A stretch of DNA of 64,000 bases from NCBI GenBank assembly GCA_021442155.1, contig CM038214.1, positions 57,072,514 to 57,136,513 on the forward strand, read 5' to 3'. Origin of the DNA: Cymbidium sinense (taxonomy: Eukaryota; Streptophyta; Magnoliopsida; Asparagales; Orchidaceae). How positions within the stretch are numbered: position 1 is the stretch's first letter; the number at the start of each line of letters is the position of its first letter. Position numbers and translations under genes: made by a program. Below are positions 22,054-32,320 of the stretch, in pieces. The notes beneath the pieces are model-generated. The model was given only the letters and a program-made list of their open reading frames with translations, was not told the origin of the DNA and did no database searches.

Positions 22054-22760
22054 TTAAGGTTGAGTAATCAACTTCATTGGGTTGTATAGTTTATCCTATA
22101 TGGGAAAATATTGAGTCTAGATGTATAGGCTCATTTTGAGGTTTAAATACTACTGTATTGTGGTTATTACTATAACCATATGCAGCTTGGTAGGTTATGC
22201 TATAAATCGTGCTTCCTTGTCTTAATTGAATGCGATCTAATTTATGTTTTAAAGTGAGTGTCTAATCAAGATGGCTATCATTAATATTAATAGAATAATT
22301 CAGGTGTAGATTAAATAAAAGTCTCTGATAACATAAATTTCCTTGTATAAATCCTAATAAAGCATCTTTTTTGGAATGAATAATTCTATCTTCATAGATC
22401 CATAATGTTATGGGACTATCAATTCCTTTTCTAAAATAAGCTTTTATTAATATTTGAATACCTCCAAAGAATACATGTCTGTATTTTTCTGGATGTGGAA
22501 TTTTTTGTAAATCTTGATTTCTCATAAGAAGGTTATACAAAGGATTTTTGTACTTCCTTGAGCTTTAGTTATTTCGATTGGATATTCTCCTTGGAGAATA
22601 GTATAATATACTGTTCTTTCCAAATTTGATATGCCCTTTTTCTAATCTTTTATATTCTTCTTTTTAAAGAGATAGATGTCTATTATATTCAAATTGATTA
22701 TCAATAATTGTATCTTCTTCAAAGAGTTTTTCAATTTTGGGCATATTAATCAGAATATAA
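22054..22760 (-). pseudogene. Pararetroviral movement protein (30K family)
   Basis: Movement proteins of this family enlarge plasmodesmata so virus can pass between cells. The open core (22262-22540, 92 codons) contains VFFGGIQILIKAYFRKGID and a downstream LGFIQGNLCYQ, the conserved centre of caulimovirid 30K-type movement proteins. After a TAG at 22262 the frame continues with STIYSITYQAAYGYSNNH and ends near SIFSHIG, so most of the C-terminal core remains. Stops at 22262 and near 22100 inactivate it. The upstream stretch (22541-22760) is a degraded linker to capsid. The end at 22054 meets the tRNA-like fragment. Confidence 0.8.
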
Positions 22761-22899
22761 GTAATCATTTAAATCTGTATCTTTGTAACACAAAAAATTG
22801 ATTAAATCTTCTTCGATTTCTATTAGTTCATAAAGTTCTTCTTTAGATTCTATTTCAAAGATGTCAATGATTGGTTCCAAGTCATTTTCTTCAATTATT

Positions 22900-24371
22900 T
22901 GGAGATTTTATACTGGATACCCTTTGAAATTTCAAACATTTGTTAGCATAATGTCCTTCTTCCTTACATAGCCAACATTTACATATTTTTGTTTTTTTAG
23001 TAAATTATTTTCATCGGAAGGTTTGTTTTTTATAATTAAAATTCTGTTTATTCATTTTCTTAAGAAATTTTTTCTTTTTAGTGTTATTACAATTTGGTCT
23101 TTTGCATGATGTTGTTTCCTTCGTACATCCCCATTGATGTACAAAATAAGTTTTATTACATCATAACGATTGCTTATATTTTTTGTTTTGTTTATGTAGG
23201 TCAATTTGTTGGCAAGCATCAACAAGTCTTTCTTCAGCAAATTGAATTCTACTACCTAAAGTTATATCATTGGGGTAATTTTGGAGAAACTATTGGATCC
23301 ATAGAATATTATAAGGTTCTGGTAATTTATAAAAGTAAGTATCGAGATATAGGTTTCAATCATTTGCTAAAATGTTGTAAAAGTATTTCTAACTTTCATT
23401 ACTATATTTGTGTAAATAGCAGATATTACATATACCTAATGCAATGAGTTTTTGTTTTGCTATTTTTATTTTTTAGCTTTTTCCTCTTGAGTCGTATATT
23501 TTATAGTATATCCTAGAAATTTTCTTTTTATAAATTCTGCATATATTATGGGCCATCTTCCAGGGGTATGGAGGGTACGTTCGGCTAGACAAGTAGATCT
23601 AATAGTTTGTTTTTATTCTGAGCTTAAGCCTAAAAAATATTTTTTACAAATTCCAGTAAGTGTATTTTCTATAAAACTATAAGCATTTTCTCCCTGAAGA
23701 GTGTAATTAAAAATTGCTAAACTATTTTCTATTGTCCATTTGTCAATCATTTCATTAATGTTTTTATAGTAATCTATATTTAAATAGATTTTGTGTCCAC
23801 TAATTAGTTTGGGTTTACAGTTTGGTACTTGAGAAGTTTGTTGGCTTCATGGTGTTGGGATATGTCTAGTTATTGTAGGTGGTATAAATATTTGTCTAGG
23901 AGTAGTATTACTAGTATTACTATTACTAGAACTAGCTTGAGTACTACTAGTATTTGTATCTGTAGGTATAATTGGTCTGTCCATAGATGGAGTTTGTGGA
24001 GTGTTCATAAATTGATGTTTATTAAGAACATAGATTAACACATCAAGTTCTTGTGATGGTTCTTTTACGTCAATGATTTCATTAATTTGGATTGCTCCTT
24101 GAATATTACTTTGTGATGGTTTTAAAGCTTTTTTTGGATACCATGGAAGTGTATTATTCATATCTTGTAAATAAAATTCAGTGCAGACACATTCTGCAAT
24201 TATGGCTACAGTGGCTATATTATTATTAAGGATATGTTGATTTTCTAACGATCTTTTTCCTAGTTCCTGAATATTACTAGTGCTTTCAGTATAAGGTAAA
24301 GTTTTATACCTACTTTGTAAAAGGTTTTTAAATGTTTTGGTTTTATTATTTTGTGTTTGATTTAGTTCCAT
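22900..24371 (-). pseudogene. Pararetroviral capsid protein with zinc knuckle
   Basis: Capsid gene, broken. The first open piece (23847-24371, 174 codons) ends in a Ser/Thr/Asn/Pro-rich hinge. The central capsid part is readable around 23500-23800 (MIDKWTIENSLAIFNYTLQG, then CKKYFLGLSSE before a stop). A C-terminal nucleic-acid-binding part is around 23100-23450. The CCHC zinc knuckle CWLCKEEGHYANKC (C-x2-C-x4-H-x4-C) lies at 22936-22977; in this family it binds the packaged genome. An acidic Glu/Asp/Ile-rich stretch follows it. Several stops and frame changes occur between 23050 and 23850. It feeds into movement protein, as in viruses with a capsid-movement polyprotein. Confidence 0.8.
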
Positions 24372-24619
24372 ATATCTTTTGTGTTTATATTGTTTGAAGT
24401 ATTCAAACTAAATCCGATTTCATATTGTTGTTTAATAATCATATAACTAATTGCCATCCATTCATTAAAGTTTCCTAGAGGGGTTTTTATGTGAAATGAT
24501 TGTTCTTCAGTGAAGATTTCTAACTGATTGTTAGAAATGTTAATGTTTAATATACCTCGAATTCTATTGAATTCTTTTTCGAGATATTCCTTATTTAATT
24601 TAGGCATGAAAAATATCAT
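24362..24619 (-). CDS. Small viral ORF upstream of capsid (85 codons)
   Basis: Open from ATG at 24619 to TAA at 24362. It is the first ORF after the primer site and overlaps the next ORF by ten bases in an ATGGAACTAA arrangement, which looks like a natural start-stop overlap and not decay. The protein is charged and has no motif I recognise. Solendovirus genomes have an ORF of unknown function in a similar place. The alternative is that it is the N-terminus of the capsid protein, split by a frameshift. It is the only viral ORF here that might be intact. Confidence 0.5.
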   Translation of the reverse strand: MIFFMPKLNKEYLEKEFNRIRGILNINISNNQLEIFTEEQSFHIKTPLGNFNEWMAISYMIIKQQYEIGFSLNTSNNINTKDIWN

Positions 24620-24763
24620 TTTATAATTCTTCTAAATTAAGACATTTTTTACGTTCTTTTTCTTCTTTTAGTTTAGAGTGGTAAGAAGGGAAATTATATT
24701 CATATGTATAAGATGGTGTAAAAAAAACATGAATAGTGTTTATTACACTGTTGATCTTTTCCA

Positions 24764-24776
24764 GGCTCTGATACCA
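24764..24776 (-). promoter_or_regulatory. Pararetroviral tRNA-Met primer-binding site
   Basis: On the minus strand this reads TGGTATCAGAGCC, complementary to the 3' end of plant initiator tRNA-Met. In Caulimoviridae it defines genome position 1 and the start of minus-strand DNA synthesis. It lies 145 bases upstream of the first viral ORF and about 680 bases downstream of a TATA box, as expected for a leader region. Confidence 0.92.
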
Positions 24777-24779
24777 TTT

Positions 24780-25454
24780 TGAGCGGGGGCTCTACCTGAA
24801 AGTTTGTAGAGTTTTGTTCAATTAATTTTGGAGTAATTAGCTTTTGTAATAATTTTATTGCTATTTCTAATCATTTTCCTAATTCCTTAATTTATTTCTC
24901 TAGGTTTTCTCTTGATTCCATTTAAAATAAAAGCCTTCTCTTTGATGTTATCTCTAAGTATAAAGTCTATAGGTCCAGCATGCTTCTATATATAATATCA
25001 TCTGTTTAGTAAATAATCTACTCATATAATCATGTTTCTCCTCACTGGGGTTTGACCTTGCATTCTCCGATTCATATCGTACTCTTCAAATAACTAGTGG
25101 ATTTCTTAGGAAGATGAGGGCTCAACACTTAAGACCACAACCTTATACGATCACTTCAAAGAAGCAAAGCACAACCTTCATTCGTTTCCTACACTAGGTG
25201 TAACCAATAGTGTAAAACATAATTATAACAACATATTAGTACAAACCAATGAATATTACAATAGAATAGACTGAAAACATAGAAATATACTTACAGACAT
25301 CACCAGAGAGAAGTATTAATTAGCCTGACAGGGTATAATACATGGTACTTCTCTTCTAAGATAGAACATAGGAGGATAGAACGCGGGAGGAAAGGAAACT
25401 CATAAGCCAAGCTCACACTCACTCTAACTCTACCTTAGAACATAGCGTGTTCTC
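24780..25454 (-). other. Pararetroviral leader / intergenic region
   Basis: Non-coding sequence between the putative pregenomic RNA start and the primer site, about 0.7 kb. Caulimovirid leaders are this long and usually form a large hairpin with short ORFs; I did not fold it. No long ORF is visible on either strand. Confidence 0.6.
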
Positions 25455-25463
25455 TAATTTATA
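25455..25463 (-). promoter_or_regulatory. Putative pregenomic RNA promoter TATA box
   Basis: Minus-strand TATAAATTA in the context CTTTATAAATTAGAG. It sits in the only gap between the transactivator-like ORF and the primer site, where the single strong promoter of caulimovirids is expected. The putative start would be about 30 bases further along the minus strand, near 25425. Confidence 0.7.
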
Positions 25464-25486
25464 AAGATGCCAGAGTATTCTCTTTT

Positions 25487-25730
25487 CCAATAATTGATTG
25501 CTTTGCTAGTGCTTGCAATAATTTTGTTCTAAGTGCTTTCCATATTGGAGTTACTTTTTTCTGAGTGCGCTTCATCTGTTTTTGCTTTTCTTAGTGCTCT
25601 TAATAATTATGTTGAGTGCGTTTGCTTTTAGCTGAGTGCCTTCAATAATTGAGTATGTCTTTGTCAACTTTAATAATTGAGGTCTGGCTTTACATCAGTC
25701 ATTGCTTTTCCAGTCCTTCTTGAAATAATT
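25487..25730 (-). promoter_or_regulatory. Clustered GCACT and AATTATT motifs upstream of viral TATA box
   Basis: Six GCACT words on the minus strand (AGTGC on plus at 25508, 25532, 25564, 25593, 25615 and 25635) are spaced 20-32 bases apart. AATAATT words are interleaved near 25490, 25517, 25601, 25645, 25670 and 25725. They lie 25-270 bases upstream of the TATA box and look like a multimeric enhancer. The binding factor is unknown. Confidence 0.6.
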
Positions 25731-25869
25731 ATAATGATTGCTTTTGCTTATAGTGTACACATTGGTGTAACTTTTCTTTTAGTAGTTTTTCACAAAATGT
25801 TTCTTTAATTTTATTACTTGCTTTCATCATATTTTTTTGGAGCAGATTGACCCTTTTTTGTTATAGTAC

Positions 25870-26760
25870 TTAATTATTTTTTTGGTATTTTGTCTACTAT
25901 GACTATAGATGAATAAATTATCTGAGCAATGGTATACCCAGATATTTGATGGATTGATTTTCTTAGTCTCAATCCATATTTGATATAACTCTTCATCCTT
26001 TTGTCATTGATAAAAAGATTTCTCTGAGGTATTTTTTGGGTTGAATGGTTCACTACTAATTCTAATTTGTATTAATAATATTTGTCCTTCTGGTATTTCT
26101 GGAGAAGTTTTGAATAACTTTATATAGATATTCTAGTGTTTAACAACTACCTCGAACGTCTCAACTACGTCTATAAAGACATTTGGTAATTTTTGAAGAG
26201 TTGATAATTCTTCAAGATATATCATCCAGAGTAATCTAGATTCATATCAATCATAAATAATTTTGGCATCTGTGGTGCCATATATATATGCTACATGGTA
26301 TTTTCCAAATGTATGGAAATATATCTGAGCATTAATTCGTTCTTGATATAATGAATAGCACTACCAATTGTTCGCTATTTCTAATATAGTTTTTTTCTTT
26401 GGTACTGCCTTTTGTAAGATAGATGAGAAGCTATTTTCTAGTTCAATTTTTTCTGGAGTAGTAATTGGAGTAAATGGAGGAAAGTCTTCTGATTTAATTT
26501 GTAATTTAGAAACAGAAGGTAATTGGTCTTCATCAATTTCCCTAAGGTGATATTTTTTGACATTTTATAACTCCGTTAGTAAGTTATTTCTATAAGAAAT
26601 TTCACATTCTAATTTCCATAATTGTTGATCCAATATTTCAAGATAACTTTCCAATCTGTGGTCATCTGATTTAACTGAATCTTTTGTAGTTGAGTAAGTG
26701 TCCATGTCAAGTGTCTCGTAACTTGTCCATGGCTAAATCAGTATCGAGATCTGAGCTCAT
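25870..26760 (-). pseudogene. Transactivator-like viral ORF (inclusion-body protein), broken
   Basis: A degraded ORF beginning at an ATG (26760) that directly follows the RNase H stop, as in caulimovirids where the translational transactivator follows pol. The first 17 codons are open, then TGA. The reading continues in another frame with a charged stretch (LESYLEILDQQLWKLECE) and further on FHTFGKYHVAYIYG and IYLEELSTLQKLP. I assign transactivator from position plus weak resemblance, not from a diagnostic motif. In known viruses this protein allows reinitiation on polycistronic RNA and forms inclusion bodies. Stops near 26570, 26360, 26245 and 26130 inactivate it. Confidence 0.5.
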
Positions 26761-27257
26761 GACTTGCACAATTCTCGAGTTAAAGTATCAGCTAAAGAAT
26801 TTTGTTTACCTTCAATATATTCTAAATCAACATTATAAGTAGAAAACCAGCTTTTCCATATAATTAAACATTTATTTGGTAATGAATCAATAATTTTCCC
26901 TTTTATAAATGAAATGGCAGTCTTATTATCAGTTCAAACAATAAAATGTTCATTCAGAAATAATTCAAATTTTTTATAGCTTTTTTAATACCTAAAAGTT
27001 CCTTTTCATTAATATGATAATTTTGTTCAGTTGGGGTATATATACGAGATGCATATCAGCATAAAACTTTAGTATTTTGTTGAATTTCTTTTAAAATAGC
27101 TCCCTAGCAGGTTTCAAAACTATCAGTTTCGATTATTAATTTTTTTGTTTGTCGATAAAGTTAATTTAGGGAGTTGTTTACAATGATTTTTCATTTATAG
27201 TAATAAATTTTGGTCATTAATATCCAAGACTAATTTATATTTTTATGAAGTCTTTTT
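26761..27257 (-). pseudogene. Pararetroviral RNase H
   Basis: Continues pol after RT. The conserved acidic region reads TDNKTAISFIKGKI (about 26895-26935), preceded by a TGA where an Arg codon would fit, and the last motif reads IEGKQNSLADTLTREL (about 26775-26820). These match the C-terminal half of caulimovirid RNase H. The stretch next to RT (27000-27257) has several stops. The frame ends with TGA that overlaps the ATG of the next ORF. Confidence 0.8.
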
Positions 27258-28001
27258 TTATAAAGGAGCTCTAAGGGTAACTAAATCTTGGATAAATACT
27301 TCTGCATAATTAATACAACCAAGAAAGCGTTGTAAGTCTTTTTGATTAGTTATGGTTGCGAATTTGTCTATTGTTTGTAGAATGTGGTCTTGTAATTCAA
27401 TAGCTCCATTATCAATTTTTAATCCCAGAAATTTAATAGTATTAGTGACAAAAATAACTTTCTTTTTGCTTAACACAATACCATGTTTAAATGCTTTTTC
27501 AGCAAATAGTGTAAGATGTTTTATATGTATTGGAAGAGTAATACTAAAAATAAGAATATCATCGACATAAATAAGCAAAAATATGTTAAATTCAGAAAAT
27601 AAATAATCCATACGTCGTTGAAATATTTGTGGAGCATTTTTTAAGCCAAAAGGCATAACATTCCAATGATAATGCCCTTGGGGAGTACTAAATGCCGTTA
27701 ATTTAGTACTGTGAGGATGGATCTTTATCTGCCAGAATCCACATTTATAATCAAGTTTTGAAAACCAATTAGCATTTTTGATTTGATTAATAAGGACTTC
27801 TTTATTTGGTAAGAAATACCAGTCAAATTTTGTATTGTCATTAAGTTTTTTATAATTAATAACCATACGTGCCTTCCCATGCACTTGTTCAACATGATTG
27901 TGAATAAGGAAAGTGGGACTGCTATGAGAACTAGTGCTATGGTAGATGAGTTTGAGATGTAGTAGTTCAGAAATTTGTTTTTTTAAATTCAAGTTTATCA
28001 T
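27258..28001 (-). pseudogene. Pararetroviral reverse transcriptase core
   Basis: Largest open frame in the window (247 codons). RT motifs in order: GKARMVINYKKLN (residues 42-54), FSKLDYKCGFWQIKI (80-94, first catalytic Asp at 84), GHYHWNVMPFGLKNAP (109-124), YVDDIL (145-150) and KFLGLKID (190-197). This is the caulimovirid type. A run of seven A residues near 27980 marks a likely one-base frameshift that separates it from the protease frame upstream, so the ATG at 28001 is probably not a true start. A stop at 27258 separates it from RNase H. Confidence 0.92.
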
Positions 28002-28915
28002 CTATAGTATATTTCATGGGTCAAACCCGAATAACTAAAGAGGAGTTAAGTGGTTCAATATGACCAACAGACCTTTAGACCAGAATTGCAAAGGATTGTC
28101 AGAAAAGGTTCTAGAAAAGAGTTGTTCAGCAAAATGTCAGACTTCCAATAATTTATCGAGGTTAGTAAAATATAAAGAAGGTGGATTGGCAAGTTTGATG
28201 ATTGAATATATGATTGAATAAGTTTATCTAAATCGCCATGTTGGCTGGAAAATGGCGGGGGAGGCTGGGCAGTGTGGGTGAGAGGAGTTTAAATATAGGG
28301 ACATGAGAGGAGATGTTTACAAGGGGTAAGTAATTCAATATGATCCATATATTGAGTAAAGGCATGCATAGATTTATTGAAATTATTTTTGAGGATAAAA
28401 TCTGGAACTTCATCAGTAGGGCACCAAAGTTTTGGGATTTTAATAAGAGTATTATTAATAAGAATATATTGATTAGACTAGTAGGTAGTAATGGTACGAA
28501 GGCCATTAAAAGTATCTAGAAGTAAATTGTCATGATGTAGGGTGATATGTGGAGGTATAAGCCATTGTTTACAAACACAAATCTCACTCCCTGTATCGCA
28601 TAAGGCATGTACAAGGATTGGTTCATATGTGGAGACATAGATTTCTATTTAGATATAGCTATGAAAGTGAACCATGATGTCGTTGAAAAACTAATGAGTT
28701 AATTTTTATAGTGGTATCTGTAAAGAAAATAATGTGTTGTTACAGGAAGTCCCCCTCCTTTATAATGGCTGAAAATTCAATATTTTTAAAATTTTTTGGC
28801 TCCAAATTGATTGTCATCTTGCTTGAGTTGGTTGGGATGGATGATAGATTGATTGAGGATTTTGGATTTTTGCTCCAACGTCTTCTCTTGCTGCCATATG
28901 ATCAGATTTTTCAAT
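28002..28915 (-). pseudogene. Pararetroviral aspartic protease and N-terminal pol region
   Basis: The minus frame carries VHALCDTGSEICVCKQWLIP with the aspartic-protease active site DTGS at 28586-28597. Downstream the frame is fairly open to about 28080, with a few stops. Upstream (28600-28915) lies a basic, Ser-rich segment with stops, probably the start of the pol ORF. The protease releases pol subunits. Pol order protease, RT, RNase H agrees with caulimovirids. Upstream of about 28920 viral similarity ends. Confidence 0.75.
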
Positions 28916-28976
28916 GAAAATGTTGGGGAGGAGTTAAGTGCATGTGATGGGGAAATTAAATGAGGTTGGGTGGAAT

Positions 28977-29215
28977 CCTATGTTGGGGAGGATCCATGAG
29001 GGATTTAAATGGGTTGGGTTTGTTTTGGGCTGATCCTAAATGGGTTTGGGTTGGGTTTGATCAACCCTCAATGGGTTTTGGCCTGGTTTCAAGGGATTTG
29101 ACCCAATTTGGGCATATGGGTTATTTTGGGTCAAATTGACCCATTTGACCAAAATTGGCCAAATTAGCTTGGGTTATGGTTTGGTTTATGTTTAATTGGC
29201 TAATTGAAGATGATC
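28977..29215 (-). repeat. TTGACC-family repeat, inverted fragment F
   Basis: Reads GGGTCAAATTGACCCATTTGACC and then CTTGGGTTATGGTTTGG and ends GAAGATGAT. This matches inverted copy D around 11860-11940 (about 7200-7300 of A1 when reversed). The fragment ends exactly at the family position where copy E on the left of the virus ends. Confidence 0.65.
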
Positions 29216-29700
29216 TCTTCCTCCCATCACCATTCAGCCCCCAAAAGCTCCCCAAAGCAAAAAAGGAATCCATCCCCCACTTCTTTGAGCCATTTTTGAG
29301 TTCAAAAATATAAATAATTGCTCTTCCAATGAAGCGAGGGTAGACATCAGAGAAGGTGACATTTTGAAGGGAGGCAAGGGCTAAGGATCACTCCAAAGCT
29401 TCCTCACATACCTAGTAGTTTGCTCGGATCTTCACCGTCTCTGAAAATCATCCCCGACAAGGTAAATTTTGCTAAACCGTAGCATCTTAGGATTTCATGC
29501 ATTTTGTATTAGTTTTCTCATGATTTTAGGAATTTTCCCTAAATAATCTAGCACTCTTACTTTAAATCATCCTAATTAGAAAATAGAATTTTTTCAGTGT
29601 GAATCAGTGCAGAAATAGGTTCATTTGGACAAGTTTTGGCTTAGAAACCCTCATTTTCTTCCAAAAAAAGGCTAAAAATACTGTTCATTGCTGAGGGGTC
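29216..29700. other. Unassigned non-coding segment
   Basis: Starts CTCTTCCTCCCATCACCATTC after the inverted repeat fragment. Mixed-composition, 5'-UTR-like text with no long ORF and no motif I can assign. It could belong to an LTR of the element whose internal part begins near 35184; that is speculation. Confidence 0.35.
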
Positions 29701-29719
29701 ATAGCCACCATCCAATCCC

Positions 29720-30110
29720 ATGGTTCGCAGGATTAGACTGCTCGAATCTTGCTTGGATCACGCGATCTGAGCCTTCATATCGCTGACATGATCTGGACCA
29801 TCCGATCACACGATTAGCATGATCGGATGGCTCGGATAGTGCGTGGGTCACGCGATCTGAGCCTTCAAATCATTTGATGTGATCTGGACTATCTGATCGC
29901 ATGGTTCACATGATCGGACAACTCAGATCATGTCAGATCGCCTAATGCGATCTGGATCTTCTGATCGCACAATTCATATGATCGGATGGCTCGTATCGCA
30001 TGCCGATCGTGGGATCCTGGACTCTGGACCGCACGATCTGATCTGGACCCTCCGATCTATGATCGGACGGTCCATAGTGTGCTGCGGGTTGCTTTCTCTT
30101 CCCGCCCAAA
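29720..30110. repeat. GATCGGA-rich imperfect repeat block
   Basis: Locally GC-rich island in AT-rich surroundings. Words CACGCGATCTGAGCCTTCA, GATCTGGACCATCCGATC and GATCGGATGGCTCGGAT recur in about four imperfect units of roughly 90 bp. The last two words are near reverse complements, so each unit can fold. The ORF at 29930-30148 comes from the repeat and is not supported as a gene. Confidence 0.65.
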
Positions 30111-30149
30111 GGCTGACATCAGCGCTGCGCGTATTTCATTTTTATTAAA

Positions 30150-32320
30150 AAAAATAATTTAAATTACCTAAAATTTCAAAAATTCATAAAAAATAAAATA
30201 CTTAACAAATAATTGCAAATAAGTGCTCGTTGGATTCAACATTCTGAGAGGAATCCAACAAACCCAAAATCTCCAAATTTTACCAAGTATTATGAGCTTA
30301 ATTTGAATTTTAGTGAATATTATATTTTATTAATTAAACAAAAAATCTAAGTCAGATTAAGTTGAACATTTTAGGGATTGAAATGAAAATAAAAACACAC
30401 TTACCATTAAAATTTTAAGTTAAAAGAACTTCTGGAATAGGAGAAATTAAATTTTGAAGTTTAGATTGTCCATTTGAATAAAATAAATCAAATAAAAATT
30501 CAGAAATTTACAAAAATCTTTAAAATGGCTTAAATCACTTCAATTGACATCTGGGACAATTTAGAAAATAATGTAGTCTTCTGAATCTTAATGAACCCCA
30601 AACAAACACTTAAGATTAGAGTTTAATCAATTAAGGAGTTAATTAAAATATAATCTAAAAATAATTTAAATATTAAATCAAAATGAGGAATGAAATAGCA
30701 CTTAAGCAATCGTTAATCAAATCTCAAATCAGAGAAATATCATTCTTAGAGAAAATTAAGTTAAATATGATTAAACCTATTTAAATTAATAATACTCAAT
30801 TAAATGATTAAATCTTAAATCAAACTCAAAACCAAACAAATTTAAGAAACTTTAATCATTTGATACTAATCGAATTAAACCAAAAAAAATTAAAGTAAAC
30901 TTAATTAATATATGATTAAGTCACATCCATTTGGAATAAGATAATTAATTAACCAATAAATATTTCAACTAATAACTAAATCAAACATGTTAATGAAATT
31001 AAACAAACATAATAAATGAATCAAATCAAGTAAACCCTAATCATGAATAATCAAACTTAATTAGTGAAACACTAATTAATGCACATTTAATAAATTAATC
31101 CATCATCTTAATTAATCAAATTAATTTAAATAAGTTACATTAAAGTTAACTCTAAAATTAAGCTTAAATCAAACCCTTAATTAAATTTCATAATCACACC
31201 CCTCAAATAAACTAATTAAGTTAATCAAATTAATCATATTAAACCTAAACTTAATTAAACATAATTAAGATGCAATTAAACACTAATCAAAACCTAAATT
31301 AAACTTAAATCATTAAGTCATTAATCTCTAATTAAACAAACCTTTAGTTAATCTAATAATTTTAATTGACCCTTAAACAAACTTAATTAATCAAACATCT
31401 AATTAATGCAAACTTAATAAATTAATCCATCATCTTAATAAACCAAATTAACTTTATAAATGAAATTAAAATAAATTCAAATCAAACACTTGATTAATGT
31501 TCTAATTAATTTAATCACACCTATTAAATAAACTAATTAAGTCAATTAAATTAATCGTATTAAACTTAAGCTTAATCAAGCATAAAATGCAATTAAATGC
31601 TAATCAAATCCTAATTTAAACTTAAATCATTAACTAATTAATTACGTCATTAACCCAAATATATATGAAATAAAATTAAAAATATAACAAATCTTTACAT
31701 AATTTAATAATTAATCATGCCTCTTAAATAAACTAATTAAATTAATCAAATTAATCATATTAAACCTAAGCTTAATCAAACATAAGTGCAATTAAATAGT
31801 AATCAAAACCTAAATTAAACCTAAATTATTAAGTTATTAATTACATCATTAGTCTAAACAAATATGAAGACAAATTGATAATTAAATAAACCTTTATAAT
31901 TAATATAAATACACTTATTAATTAAACTAGTCACATAATCACATTGAACCTAAGCAAATCCATAGACTAATAAAGCTAATCAAATCAAATTAAATCAAAT
32001 TAAATTAAATTAAGAAAGGCTCTCATCAATTTAATATGTAATCAAATAAAATCTCATTCAACCTACTTAAATAAGATAAACCAATCAACTATCCAATGTA
32101 TGAAATCAAAATACAAATCAAACTTTGATGAACATGATAAATGGATGTGATTAAAAATAAAATCCTAATTACAAAGAATCAAACCCAATTAAAATCAAAA
32201 TAAAATCTCAATTAATCTAATCCAATAAAACTACAAATAAATGAACCATAATTAAATTAAATAAACATAAAGTTAAATCACATAACCATAATCAAAGAAA
32301 AGAGTTAAATGTTAATTTAA
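30150..32320. other. AT-rich low-complexity segment, no gene seen
   Basis: More than 2 kb dominated by TTAATTAA, AATCAAATTAA and AAACTTAAT words with no open frame of note. Local near-repeats occur, such as AAACTAATTAAGTTAATCAAATTAATCATATTAAACCTAA at about 31207, 31525 and 31730. It is probably decayed retroelement non-coding DNA. Confidence 0.5.

Larger units (their letters stand above)
22026..28920 (-). mobile_element. Endogenous pararetrovirus (Caulimoviridae), decayed
   Basis: Integrated copy of a plant double-stranded DNA virus that replicates by reverse transcription. Reading the minus strand from right to left: protease (DTGS), RT (YVDD), RNase H, a transactivator-like ORF, promoter, tRNA-Met primer site, small ORF, capsid with zinc knuckle, movement protein. 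Capsid upstream of movement protein in one module is known in Solendovirus and Cavemovirus, so it is probably allied to those; this is inference. The order relative to the primer site means the circular genome was opened between the movement and protease genes. Stops and frameshifts in most genes show it is a fossil. Confidence 0.88.

Noticed and set aside
23829..24038. Ser/Thr-rich plus-strand ORF
   Set aside because: Antisense of the Ser/Thr/Asn-rich hinge of the viral capsid gene on the minus strand.
28228..28506. 92-codon minus-strand ORF between viral protease and RT
   Set aside because: It is in a different frame from the DTGS-bearing protease frame, which itself stays fairly open across the same stretch; taken as a shadow.
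29930..30148. 72-codon plus-strand ORF
   Set aside because: Made by the GATCGGA-rich repeat units; no independent support.
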